Shown here: positions 1-11,667 of the stretch, one piece after another
Layout of the letters: the number at the start of each line of letters is the position of its first letter
Position numbering within the stretch: position 1 is the first letter of the stretch
Assembly: GCF_032854445.1 (NCBI RefSeq)
Contig: NC_088304.1
Coordinates: 27,227,732-27,287,731 of the forward strand
Length of the DNA stretch: 60,000 nucleotides
Reading direction: 5' to 3'
From: Liolophura sinensis
Taxonomy: Eukaryota; Mollusca; Polyplacophora; Chitonida; Chitonidae
Made by a program: the position numbers and the translations under genes
Notes under the pieces: model-generated
What the model was told of the DNA's origin: nothing
What the model saw: the letters and a program-made list of their open reading frames with translations, nothing else
The model's database searches: none

Positions 1-465
1 GAAATTATTGGAATTTCATACATGGTGACGCTGCATTGTTAATGTGGGTATGGATACGATTGATTAATATCGTCGCCAAGCAAGTCTGACCCTTACAGAT
101 GTTAGTGTTGTAAATACTTCTGGAGGGAATTCATAAGGCCTGTTTGTATCAGGTTCAACACCAACAACAAACCCAAACAGCAAGGTCACTTGAAAGGAAA
201 GTTATGACTTTCAGATTACGCAGCTTGCATGTAAAATTCGCTCATAATGGATTAAGGCCTGTAAATACAGAGCCAGTTACAGTAGACGAAATTATATGTA
301 CCTTACACTGAACCACAATTTTCTATATACCTAAAAATATTTTATATCAACTAAGTATAACAGGACCGGCGTCTGAGCAGCTCCACACGTCGGGCGTGAA
401 TGGACTGTGTTCGTAATATCGGTAATGTCATTGAACGCTTTGTCTGTCTGTTTGTATCATTTTAG

Positions 466-561
466 GCCAGACATCAGATACAAGCTGGCAAAACCTATTC
501 TGATATCCCTTCAGGCCCTATCGACGACGTGTTCTGGTCTGCTCCCCCTCCCCCAGCCTGA
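466..561 (+). CDS. Candidate terminal exon, hemopexin-like repeat fragment
   Basis: After a pyrimidine-rich acceptor (TGTCTGTTTGTATCATTTTAG) the frame starting with GCC reads 31 codons to TGA. It includes GKTYSDIPSGPIDDVFW, which resembles the IPxxIDAAFxW part of hemopexin repeats found in matrix metalloproteinases and hemopexin-like proteins. The rest of such a gene would lie left of the window. The tail, SAPPPPA, is unusual for that family. A different frame across the same sequence stays open longer but looks like nothing known. No clear AATAAA follows. Confidence 0.3.
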   Translation, partial: ARHQIQAGKTYSDIPSGPIDDVFWSAPPPPA

Positions 562-1086
562 ATTCGTAATGTGCACATGCGGTTACATTAAGACACGGCC
601 GAGCCTTTCACATATAAATCTCACCTCACTTCGTGTCGAGAAGTTGAGCAGGAAAGTTGTCTGAATGAAAAGTGGCTGTACCAGATTTGGTGAAGATAAG
701 AGAGTTCGTGTAAAAAGCACTCCTCGACACAAAGCGTTCTTCAAGGTGACAAATTACAGTACAGATTGGATAGCGCATAAACACTAAACATTCATCCACA
801 AAATGTTCCGTATAATTACATAGACACACAAGTATGCTTGGCGAATGTTGTAACATACTCATCTGTGATACACGACAAAACACACGTGCTCCATGAAGGT
901 TAGCAAGCGCAACACATTTATTCTTTCTTAAACGACAAAGCACACGTGCTTGCTGAATGTTGAAAGGATGAGTGCGCGTCTGGATGCATTTTCAACACTT
1001 ATTCATGACAAATAATCATAGTTTGCCCATGAGGCACATGGGGTCGAGTAGGCACAGACCCCATGAAGACGCAAAGGCATACTTTG
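562..1086. other. No gene recognised
   Basis: Low-GC sequence. A 20-bp motif, cgacaaa(a/g)cacacgtgct, occurs twice (872-890 and 932-951). Nothing else is supported. Confidence 0.5.
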
Positions 1087-1315
1087 CACTAAAAAAAATT
1101 ATCTGCTAATTTTAACAGAATATCGCTAAAGAGACGCTAGAATGTACTCTGTTATAATAACATAATATTCTGTGATATTCAACACAATATTCTGTGAGTC
1201 TACAAGAATCTTTTTGCCGAATTAAAGAACGCGTGTGTTATATTTAACAGAATAATCTATTGCAATATCAGCATACATTCTGATAAAGTTAACACGTTCA
1301 TTTTTTTGAGTGTAT
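1087..1315. mobile_element. Probable MITE with imperfect terminal inverted repeats
   Basis: The left end begins CACTAAAAAAAATTATCTG and runs to a cagaat motif. The right end, read in reverse complement, begins CACTCAAAAAAATGAACG and also runs to cagaat, with about 75% identity over about 35 bp. The AT-rich interior repeats aacagaat and has no coding capacity. The target-site duplication is unclear, perhaps TA. Confidence 0.45.
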
Positions 1316-1890
1316 AAGACAAAACATAGGTTGCTCGGTGATACGTACAAGAAAGCATGAGATATTACTTTATGGTCCTGGGGACTAGAGACTTTACAGA
1401 ATTCACCTTAGCCTTCAAAAGGCAATATGCCAAACATGTTAAATTGTCATTTAAAACTACACCATGCCGTATTCGATGAAGATATTTTGACTTCAGGAAC
1501 CAAAGTAACACATTTTATTTCATATATTTAGTGCATGCGATTCTGCGAATGCAATAGTATACCTCATCCACTGGACGCTAAACATTTGGTAATCTACACA
1601 GGAGTCGCTTACTTACAACTTGCCCAAATACACATATAATAAACAAAACTGGCCAATCAAACCTGAAATCATAAACTGGAAAAATGCTAGGTCTTGGGTT
1701 CTTATACACCTGTTGCTGTGAAGTATTTGGAGAATGTGAAGGGTTTATTCCGCACTGTGACAATTTTTTTTTAATTCATAGAAAGCACATTTTTGAGAAA
1801 GTCGTTACAGACGCGCTAACCAATAAATACATCAACACATTTTCAGGAATCGAGGATCAAACAGCACTATACCACCATTCGCATATTCAT

Positions 1891-2094
1891 CTGTTTGATT
1901 GCAGTTTTATGCCCTAGTCAAAATATACTTCACTATTACGAGGAGAGGGTGAGAGGAAACCGGGCACAGTCCATGTGAAACCCTTCCCTTGCGCGACCGG
2001 AGTGGAAGCCAGCATGAGCTGAACTTCAGCTCAGAGCGATCACTTTCGTGCGGGGCACTAAGTGCTGCGCTACCACATTGACCACTCGGCCACA
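1891..2094 (-). mobile_element. SINE family A, diverged copy
   Basis: It matches the tail (tttgattg..gttttatgccctactcaa) and body (gaggaaaccgggca, gaagccagcatgagctg) of the family A consensus seen elsewhere in the window. The tRNA-like head is at the right, so the element lies on the minus strand. The A-box region (ccgagtggtcaatgtggtagcgc in reverse complement) has drifted. Confidence 0.6.
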
Positions 2095-2314
2095 GATGAT
2101 TAAATAAGCAATGTGACAACTGAAAGGACTGTTGGTTCTTCGAATTTAGGCCAAAGAGTTAAACTCGAGCATGGGAAGGTGTTTTGTGGATGGGGATGTG
2201 AAAACAGATATATGTCTGTCTATGCGGAAAGTGAGAATATGGGAAAGAATAGTGGAATTGTCAAAATAATTAGGAGCGATCCGCATAGCTCAATGATCAA
2301 TAATAATTATTAGT

Positions 2315-2836
2315 GGAGGCCTCCGTGGATGAAGTGGTTAGCGCGTCTGTACGGTGCAATGGCTTAGATTTCTTTATTTATTTATTTGATTGGTGTTTCA
2401 CGCATATATGACGCTTATATGATGGCGGTCAGCATTATGGTGGGTGGAAACCCACGGACGTCCGCAGGTTGCTGTCAGAACTTCTCACTTACGGCCGGAG
2501 AGGAAGCCAGCATGAGTTGGACTTGAACTCAGAGCAACCGCATTGGTGAGTGACTCCTGGGTCATTACTCTGCGTTAGCGCGCTTACCAACTGAGCCAAG
2601 GGGTCCCCCAATGGCTTAGAAGCCTCTCATCTATGCAGTTGCTGTGAATTCAAGTCCAGCTCACTCTGGATTCCTCTCCGACCGTACGTGGGAAGGTGTG
2701 TCACCAACCTGCGGATGGTGGTGAGTTTCTACCGTGCTCGACTCGGTTTCCTCCCACCATAATGCTGGTTTATGTCGCATAAGTAAAATATTCTTGAATA
2801 AGGCGTAAAACAACAATCAAATAAATAAATAAATAA
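2315..2836 (+). mobile_element. SINE family A copy, interrupted by a second copy
   Basis: The tRNA-like head (ggcctccgtgg..ggttagcgcg) runs to 2368. The body resumes at 2609 and ends in (aaat)n near 2836. The gap is filled by another family A copy in the opposite orientation. Confidence 0.75.
2369..2608 (-). mobile_element. SINE family A copy nested in another, with 12-bp target duplication
   Basis: Flanked by the exact 12-bp direct repeat CAATGGCTTAGA (2357-2368 and 2609-2620), which is part of the host SINE. The copy is nearly full length (240 bp), with a tttatttatttattt tail at the left and the tRNA-like head at the right. Confidence 0.85.
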
Positions 2837-2839
2837 AAT

Positions 2840-4067
2840 GATTTCTAGTCTTAATACACACATGTACCCGTCCAAGATGCAAATTGTGTAACAAAATGTA
2901 ACGGTACAGATTTAACCTACCATATTTAGAGCTGTACGCTTCTTTCTTCGCATCTCTGGGACAATTCCTGTCCTTAGTTACGTAGTCCACACCTGGCAGT
3001 TATTCCTTTCGCACATATAAAATAAGAACACAGAACACCTGAGCATATTTCCTTATATCATCACCCCAGCTTTACTAGCTCAGGGCAGAATACGGACACA
3101 CAGAAAGCCAGAAACCCAACGGGTAGAGGTTTTTCTGGTACCAAAGAATTGCACGTGGGGGTTGTCTTCGTTGGTTGGTGTCACCCAACCCTGGAAACTT
3201 CTCAATATGTGCAATCTCTGCCCGACTAAGCGTCATTAGCCATTACACACAAAAGGACAGTGTTGCGCTGAATCGGTTGTTCTTAACACTTCGCCCTTGG
3301 CTTCACCCACCTCTCTGAAACAAACAAAAAAGTGAAAGCATTTACATTAAAATCACATCTTTTTATTTCACCAATTTGTTGTTGATTTACCCCCATAGAA
3401 CGTTTTTCTTCTATTGGCCTACTAGAGGACAAACAGCGCTAGCTTTTGTCCAATTTACAACTGACCAGTAATCGACGAATGAGCAATTATGAAGTAGCTC
3501 AACAGTAAAGGTAAAATCGGCGCTTTCGGGAAGTCTTTAGTGTGGTCAGCCGCTTTATCTCACTCATTATCGTTGTTATCATCAAGCCGGTTCTTTTAAG
3601 TAGCAAAAAAAAATGTTGTATGCTGATTTATAATCAGTGTTCCGGTTGAGTGAACATCGAAACCCGGAGGAAGCGAGGCCACGAGAAAGTTGTCTTTGAA
3701 TTGTTTCGACGCATTCAGTACGTCCCCACCCTGCTGCCCGAGGTGGGTGGATCAACCTGCCGCACGAGAGCACACACAACCATTTATAAAATGATATGGA
3801 AATACACATTGTATTCCAAAGACTATTGTTTGTATTTTGTATTATAAAACAATCAAACGTCAAGGGCTGTTGTAATTGGGGCGCTAAAAGTATGTCATTG
3901 ACATATCAATTAAGTGCAGTCGTGTGGAACGCTTTTTGAGAATATATATGACAAGTACATGACCATGACCCTTGGAAAGCGATTATATCTGATCACGTAC
4001 CGTAGCCTCGAAACTTTATACAGATACACTTGTGTAATACTGTAAAAACACTATAAGTATAAAGAGC
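2840..4067. other. No gene recognised
   Basis: AT-rich except for a GC-richer patch at 3650-3770, open on both strands, with a possible donor GAG|GTGGGT at 3740. It lacks a convincing acceptor, so no exon is called. Confidence 0.45.
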
Positions 4068-4230
4068 CCATTCTGGCTATCTCTCTGGTCAGACGTGGGC
4101 AGGTCTGTCGCTAACCTGCCGATGGTCGTGGGTTTCCCGCTGGTTCTGCTCGGTTTACTAACAACATAATGATAGCCGGAGTCATATATGGAAAATATTC
4201 TTGAATATAAAACACTAATCAACTAAATGA
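4068..4230 (+). mobile_element. SINE family A, 3' part
   Basis: Carries the body motifs attctggctatc, aacctgccgatggtcgtggg and the tail gaaaatattcttgaatataaaacactaatcaact. The tRNA-like head is absent. Confidence 0.6.
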
Positions 4231-4379
4231 ATCACAGATACGTATAAACTGTCTAAAAACTCCTACCAAAACTGGGAACAATTCTCAAATGCAAGTTTAG
4301 TAACTTTTGCGTTTAAAGTGAAATTCATTATGAACATCCAGCGGCTGAACTGTTCCTGGTTTGTCTATATCCACCATGT

Positions 4380-4592
4380 TTATTTATTTTTTTTTATTAT
4401 TTATTTGATTGGTTCTTTACGCCGTACTCAAGAAACCCACGACCATCCGCAGTCTGGTGACACACCTTCCCACGTACCGCCGGAGAGGAAACCAGCATGA
4501 GCTGGACTTAAATTCAGCGCGACCGCATTGTTGAGAGACTCCTGGGTCATTACGCTGCGCTAGGGCTAGCCAACTGAACCAACAGAGGCCCC
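4380..4592 (-). mobile_element. SINE family A copy with 15-bp target duplication
   Basis: Exact flanking repeat CTATATCCACCATGT at 4365-4379 and 4593-4607. About 65 bp of the body, between ctcaagaa and acccacgaccatcc, is deleted. A recent insertion, judging from the perfect duplication. Confidence 0.85.
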
Positions 4593-4607
4593 CTATATCC
4601 ACCATGT

Positions 4608-6479
4608 GGTTCAAATACTGCCAAAGTGGCGCATAGTCGTAATCATTTATTTCTTTTTACGCTTCATAAACAGTAATTATTACGTCAACAACAAAGGTTA
4701 TGTAAGAGAACGTCAGAGATACAGGCATATGAAATAAAACGCAAGGGATATGTACCTGGTGCAATCTAGAGGTTTGGCAGAGAAAAGAATAAAAGAATTG
4801 GGGTTGGTTTCGAACTGAAATCTTCCTCAGACAAACCACAGTACCAGAACGCTATGAGTGTTCAGTGGAAGTTAACATGAATTGCGTGGTGTGATATTTT
4901 GCACACATCCCATGGTAATCCTCTGACATAAGACTATAGGTGTTAAACCAAACTTGCTCATAAACTGCGCGGCATTTCCATTATCCCCCCGGGGGCACGT
5001 ATTGAAAACGTTCGTTGAAAAAAGTGATCTTTTGAGAAAGATCACGTTAATGCAGATAAGCTTTAATATCATGAAACATAGCAGATCTACAAGCTAAAGA
5101 AAGAAATCAGCCGTGTAAAACAGCACAATAGAGAACTTTTAAAACTAAGTGTCAAATCATATATTCGTGGAGGTGATTTTCAAGTCAGTAATATTATGAC
5201 CAACTTACAAAGCAATCTAAGACACCATTTCTCACAGGAATATGTCAGCAAAAAATATATAAGCCTAATTATGAATAAAGCTATTACAATATGAGAGAGA
5301 AGCAGTGGTTAATTTTCAAAGATGCATGGAAGACAGTCATACTGATACCCTATGAAATAGTTTCTATGTCGGATACAAATACAGGTATCTCAGTTTAATC
5401 GCAGCTGTTCAGAAGAGCACCAGGCTAATGTAATACACATGAATGTTCAACTATGAAACAGATAATCAAAGGTCCTGGACTACCACTATGTTAAGGTCAA
5501 ACATTTAAACCGAATTGCCGTGCTTTCTACAATTCAGGCCATGGAACAGATCGATAAGTAATACCAAATAAAAAAAATACACACATAGGTTTAATAAATG
5601 ATGACTCAGACAGTAGCTTCAATTTTTGGAAAATTAAAGCATAGTCCACTTAAAATACTCTTGGTTCATAAGCTCACAAACCTCTCTAATCCGTAGCAAC
5701 TAGTGTATATTCTCATTTGAGAGAGATGGTGAACGGTTAGTAGTTGCATGACCAAAATCTACCCAAGCTCGTGGATTCACCATTCACTGAAAGGTCCCCT
5801 TGTAACTAGATGGGAAGTCGTCCCCCGATCGCTCAGGACGATGGACAGCATGTTCACAGTATGCGGTTAAAGTTGTTATGTAACAGGTGTAGCACATGAA
5901 ATAGGACAAGATAAAAATATTCGTTGCAAACCATCAGTCTACCGTATTCAGTTAATTGCATAGGATAACGTCCCTTTCCGTCTTATGTTGGTATTTAGAA
6001 CAAGTTTTGGCTTGCGAATTAAACCATGAATAAATCAGAGTTTCTTTAATATACATTTATTACGAAGCTAAACTGATAAACAGATGCTCCTTTTCTCAGT
6101 GTAATTGTACGATATGTCGTTAGCTGAAGTAAATAGCGTTGAGCTTTCATTGGAACAATACTGTACATCATCTATACAGATTTGTAATAATATTTTTAAA
6201 ATCGTCTAACTCATATCTTGACAATATATAAAGAAACATAAACAATGAATTTCTTGTGTTGTTCAAATTAACCTTTCAAACAAGGCATCTCTTTGCACAA
6301 AGCCAGAGAATAATGTATATTGAATAAGGTTCATGCTATGATTTAAGTGAATAACGATGTGTATTTGGTTGAAGATGTCGTACACTCTTCGCCATGTTAA
6401 ATTCACCCAACACTTTTGACTTTTGACAATTTCCACATTAACTGATAATATATTTTTTAACACTAGTATATGAAGACTA
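4608..6479. other. No gene recognised
   Basis: AT-rich unique-looking sequence without convincing exons or repeats. Confidence 0.5.
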
Positions 6480-6645
6480 CACCACTCAGTGTAAAACCAG
6501 AGCAACAACGACATTGTGGTAGTTGACAAATTGTCACATAACCAGTGATATCCGACCTCCAGTCTGCTTACCTCAGTTAGAATTATATTTTACGTAAATA
6601 TTTACACAGTAGCAACTTACACCTGTGTAAAACTATTAATGACTT
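6480..6645 (+). repeat. Dispersed repeat family R3, copy 1
   Basis: R3 has the order aaaaccagagcagcgacgac, gtgatagctggcaaatggtc, cctcttgtcaatttacctca, gggttttattctaactgttc, acagtagcaaattacacctg. This copy keeps all parts with moderate divergence. No tRNA-like head or coding frame is seen; a MITE or SINE core is possible. Confidence 0.5.
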
Positions 6646-7825
6646 GAAGAAGTATTTAGACGGTCAACAGCTAGCATTGTCATATATATCCCTTCAATTA
6701 ATTCCACAAGCTTCTAAATTAGCGCAAAATGAATTCTTGTTGTGAAATGTCTTTCAAACACACTTCACACTTATCTCTTCACCCAGTTGGTTTTTGATAA
6801 ACTAAAATATCAGGTGTGAAAAGGATGTTCCTGATAGATTGGGGATAAAACAACACCCTTTTGTCGACAGTTTTGGATCCTGGGTGTTAACTTACGAGTA
6901 AGTTCAGGTATTAGGTTTTTTTATTTGCAACATTAACGTTGTGGGATAAGTTGATATGTACTGAAGTCTACTTCACCGTATCTGAGATGAGATGCAACCA
7001 CTGAACTGAAAGCAAGCAAAGCGGAATCGCCTCTCTGTTGAGTTTAAACAAAGCGTATTAGGCGTATAAACAAATTCTAAGGCGTTCGTCAGCCCGTGTA
7101 ATTTATCGCTATAGACATAATATTAGAATGAGATTAATGATGTCTAATAAGTCGAGATCCCTCCCGTCGAGGTTAGATGGACGTGGAGATAACTGTTCCC
7201 TAAATCTCCTGCCCTCTGGGCTGAAGCCTCATTACGTTACAATAAAACACAAGACACAAGATTATTTTATAATCCTTTTAAAACACAGTTTGTGAACGCC
7301 ACCTTGGTTTTCTTTACAAGGAGTTATATGATCAATAACTTCGGATTTAAATCACTCGATCCCGCATTTGATTGGTTAGATTTAAAACCAGAGACAGCTT
7401 AGCCAATGAAATTTTTTTCTTACATTCTACAGCAGTTTTTATAATTTTGTGGCCGACAAATAAAAAAAAAAAGATAACATCCTTTCTTTTAACAAAGTTA
7501 AACTGTCCTTAGCGTTATGCAGAGTGGCGCCAAAACTATAGGCTACATTTGACTGCAACCTGATCACTGTCTATTTTCGTTGACTTATTTTGGTGGCTAT
7601 TTCCAGTATAGGCCTACATCGGTATGTAAGTATAGACAGTTGTTGTGTCTAACGAATATAACGACACAGCAACATCGCCACATACGACGCGACAATCAGG
7701 CACTGTGACTCGACAATCTGACCATACCATGCCACCGCTCAACAATTTATACCTCGAGTTGTCGCGTGGTACTATCAAGTTGTCGCTTCACAGAGCTGGG
7801 TGGTAGAGACATATAATGTTGAGCG
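6646..7825. other. No gene recognised
   Basis: AT-rich. At 7690-7860 the word gttgtcgc or its complement gcgacaa recurs several times (acgcgacaatc, gagttgtcgcg, aagttgtcgct, ggttgtcgctt), perhaps a degraded tandem repeat. Confidence 0.45.
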
Positions 7826-7905
7826 ATGGCATCGCACTGTTAGGTTGTCGCTTGACAGTGTCGCCTCGAAGTTGGGAGGTCAGGAATCAAACCTGGATCG
7901 GGTCA
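7826..7905 (+). mobile_element. SINE family B head fragment
   Basis: Reads in reverse complement to the family B head at 27040-27110, sharing gaatcaaacctggatcgggtca (B box) and gcctcgaag. It lies just before the 27-bp minisatellite. Confidence 0.4.
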
Positions 7906-7976
7906 CACCAAACATTTTAAACAGGCCATTTGTTATTGCCTGGCTTGGCGCTAAGGACTTAAACAGCACTGAGCGG

Positions 7977-8572
7977 CATGACTGGATGTGATGTGATGGG
8001 TGTCATGAATGGATGTGATGTGGTGGGTGTCATGAATGGATGTGGTGTGATGGGTGTCATGAATGGATGTGATGAGATGGGTGTCATGAATGGATGTGAT
8101 GTGGTGGGTGTCATGAATGCATGCGATGTGGTGAGCGTCATGAATGGATGTGATGTGATGGGTGTCATGAATGGGTGAGATGTGGTGGTTGCCATGAATG
8201 CATGTGATGTGGTGGGCGTCATGGATGCATGTGATGTGGTGGGTGTGATGAATGGATGTGATGTGGTGGGCGTCATGAATGGATGTGATGTGGTGGGCTT
8301 CATGAATTGATGTGATGTGGTGAGTGTCATGAGTGGATGTGATGTGGTGGGTGTCATGAATGCATGTGATGTGGTGGGCGTCATGAATGGATGTGATGTG
8401 ATGGGTGTGATGAATGGATGTGATGTGGTGGGCGTCATGAATGGATGTAATGTGGTGGGTGTCATGAATGGATGTAATGTGGTGGGTGTCATGAATGGAT
8501 GTAATGTGGTGGGCGTCATGAATGGATGTGATGTGATGGGTGTCATACATGGATGTGATGTGGTGGGTGGGC
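7977..8572. repeat. Minisatellite, 27-bp unit, about 22 copies
   Basis: The unit is atgaatggatgtgatgtggtgggtgtc, with scattered G/C and A/G changes. Since 27 is divisible by 3 and the unit lacks stops in several frames, long frames appear on both strands, such as a His-rich minus-strand repeat THHITSIHD. No splice sites or start context support translation. Confidence 0.9.
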
Positions 8573-10380
8573 TTCCTCAGCATTTTACGCATACCTCGAA
8601 TGATTCCTCGTAGTCATATAACAGAAAAATGCTAAGTACGACGTGAAAACTCAAACATGCATGTCGAATATAAATAATTATGGATGATTTTGGCTTAAGG
8701 CAGACTCTTCAACATTCAACGAAATCTTAGAGAACATAAAGTTTTATATCGAGGTTTGGCTTGAACAGCTACTTTTGAAAAATAATTTAAAAAAAAAACA
8801 CATAGGGTTTGCTAAAATTATTGACAGTCGACTTAAAATTATTTTGAGCAGACATGGCCTTTAACTCATTAATGGAGAATATTTGCTATTCTAACAATAT
8901 GACTTGAGAGACAACGTCAGAAGAGGGACGACGGCTCGTCAACACATAAATTATGTCACATAATGACAGATTAGTTGCTTCTGACAGCCGAGAAAGATCG
9001 CGCTGATATAAATAGCAATGCATATTTTTGCAATAAGTCATGTTTATTATGTTATCTCACGCTAAGTCCCTTGCTAAGGTTACCGAGCTATTTAGACAAA
9101 TCTCTCCCTTTTTAATTTATCCTTTTTTTACAGAATACATTTCTTGGTATGGGATCTCAATAGCCCAGTGTATCGTTATAAGTGAAATGTTATGGTCACG
9201 CTTGGACACACATAAGGCATTTGTCTGTCCGTGATGGTTTTCAGATGCGCATGTGCTTGGCTCGGCCTCGTCCATAATGCCCCCATATTAATTGTGCTTA
9301 TCACAGACATATCTAATGTAACAGCCTCCCGGGTGGTCCAAGGGCGTCGTACACAGTTATAAAGGTTAAAGCACATGCTGAAAGATCAAGTGCCACATGT
9401 AGTCCCACATCTCAGTAACACGCAACTCCGATCAACCAACGAAGGATTTCATAATAAGTACCGAGGGACAGGGGTTATAAGTATTTGCAGAAATGAGACA
9501 CCTTTCCGACGAAACGTAATTCGGAGATAAGCTGCGTGGTCATTTATTCACCCCTGCCTGCTCGAGGACGTTTTGTTGCGAACTAGTATCATAGTACTTT
9601 TGTATATAATTACAAGATGGTAATGTCAGTACTGCTTAGACCCAAGTCGCCTTTGTGCGGGGATAGGTGTCTCGTTAATCAAAACGCGAGCGGGTACATT
9701 GCCTCTACCTCTGTGGTTGCCGATTACTATTCTCACAGAGAAAGAACAGGATCTGGCTAATAATAACTAGTTAAGAGGTTAGTTGCGCTGAAATCGCCAG
9801 GCATAAATTATGGCGAGAACCAGAGACACGGATATAGAAACAACCATGGTTTTCCGAATAATTCTTAAGAACAAGTGAAAGCTAATGAACTTAGCTCTAG
9901 CCAAACTACGACCAGCCAACTGAAATAATAATTTTTTTTTTTTGTAAATGACGTAAAACAAACGTAGCATTTATTTCTGTAAAAACCATGAAGAATAGAT
10001 TCCAATAAATCCACGGCCATTCTAATCCCTCCTGTAACTTAGCTTGCACAGACGTTACACGTGTGTCTGTTTCTTCACGGCCAAAGGGTAGCGCACACCA
10101 CAGGCAGGAAATGTCGGCATAAGAGGTGACTCATAACCTGTATCTTGTTTATTTTACGCCCAAAATTCACTAATAAAATCATGAAGCCATAGGCATATAA
10201 TCCTGGTATCAAAAGAAACGTGCGTAAAACACACTCTCAATCTTTTGTTTTACTCGCCGAACAAAGCATCCTTGTGTAAATCAAACAAGCGTTTTACCTA
10301 AGGGTGTAGCGATATTAAAAGATTATGTATAGAAAACTCATTTTCTCTGTATAGAAATCACCCTTAACTCAAGAAGCCAC
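8573..10380. other. No gene recognised
   Basis: AT-rich sequence. No exon with good splice sites on both ends was found. Confidence 0.5.
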
Positions 10381-10496
10381 ATTGTCAATAGCCTCTCTGC
10401 CAAGAGTCACCGTTGTTCCTTAATTCAAATACTATCAACATCTTTTCAGCCAAGGGAGATCGGTGTTCCTGAACTCAGGTTACAAAATGGTCAACA

Positions 10497-11315
10497 TCGC
10501 CTCTGCTCAGGTAGACTCAAGTAACCACACTTTCGCCATACCCTCTACACAGTATTCCTCAACTCAAGTAACCACACTTTCGCCATACCCTCTACACAGT
10601 GTTCCTCAACTCAAGTAACCACACTTTCGCCATACCCTCTTCACAGTGTTCCTTAAGTCACATAACCACACTGCCGCCATCCCCTCTGCCTGTGATAGGC
10701 CGGTGTTCCTCAACTCAAGTAACCACACTGCCGCCATCCCCTCTGCCTGTGATAAACCGGTGTTCCTCAACTCAAGTAACCACACTTTCGCCATACCCTC
10801 TACACAGTGTTCCTTAAGTCACATAACCACACTGCCGCCATCCCCTCTGCCTGTGATAGGCCGGTGTTCCTCAACTCAAGTAACCACATTGCCGCCATCC
10901 CCTCTGCCTGTGATAAACCGGTGTTCCTCAACTCAAGTAACCACACTTTCGCCATACCCTCTACACAGTGTTCCTTAAGTCACATAACCACACTGCCGCC
11001 ATCCCCTCTGCCTGTGATAGACCGGTGTTCTTCAACTCAAGTAACCACACTGCCGCCATCCCCTCTGCCTGTGATAGACCGGTGTTCCTCAACTCAAGTA
11101 ACCACACTTTCGCCATACCCTCTACACAGTGTTCCTTAAGTCACATAACCACACTGCCGCCATCCCCTCTGCCTGTGATAGACCGGTGTTCCTCAACTCA
11201 AGTAACCACTCTGCCGCTATCCCCTCTGCCTAGCGGGACCGCTGTTCTTTAACTCAAGGAACCACACTGCCGCCATCCCGTCTGTCTGGTGGGACCGGTG
11301 TAGCTTAACTCAAGT
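10497..11315. repeat. Higher-order minisatellite, 161 bp = 47 + 57 + 57
   Basis: Two related subunits alternate. A (47 bp) is gtaaccacactttcgccata..cacagtgttcctcaactcaa. B (57 bp) is gtaaccacactgccgccatc..gtgataggccggtgttcctc and on. The order A-B-B repeats with an exact 161-bp period at 10646, 10807, 10968 and 11129. Degenerate units extend left to about 10380. Confidence 0.9.
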
Positions 11316-11622
11316 AATGTATCCGAATGAAAGAACGGAAATGTCTCTGGAAGCCCACGGCGCAAATGCTTCGGTTGTTGTTTTCGGACAACTGTTTCGA
11401 AGTGTGTCATATTGAATTGATTCGGCCGGACGAATGCGTTTTTACTATTTATTAACAGCCGAGTTCCGTTATTTTAACCTGGAGCCGAAGTACCTCGGTT
11501 TAGAATTGAAATGATACTGAATATCATCCGCATTCCTTTGTTGTTGTTAAGGCCACAAGGCTTAAACATTGTCGCCACACCCGATCAGAATGCAAACCTC
11601 ATCCACCTTCGCCGACGAGTCA

Positions 11623-11667
11623 GCTGTTCAGGATAACCTCGTCTTGATCGAGGTTATCCTGAACAGC
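11623..11667. repeat. Perfect 19-bp inverted repeat (hairpin), 7-nt loop
   Basis: The arms are GCTGTTCAGGATAACCTCG (11623-11641) and its exact reverse complement (11649-11667). The loop is TCTTGAT. No other part of the surrounding sequence is palindromic. Confidence 0.85.

Noticed and set aside
7951-8592. His-rich minus-strand frame of 213 codons (and other long frames in both directions)
   Set aside because: It lies wholly in the 27-bp minisatellite, whose unit is divisible by 3. There is no splice signal, start context or biased divergence to support coding.
10646-11252. Three overlapping plus-strand frames of 94-110 codons with similar sequence
   Set aside because: They are the same frame seen in successive 161-bp satellite units, so not genes.
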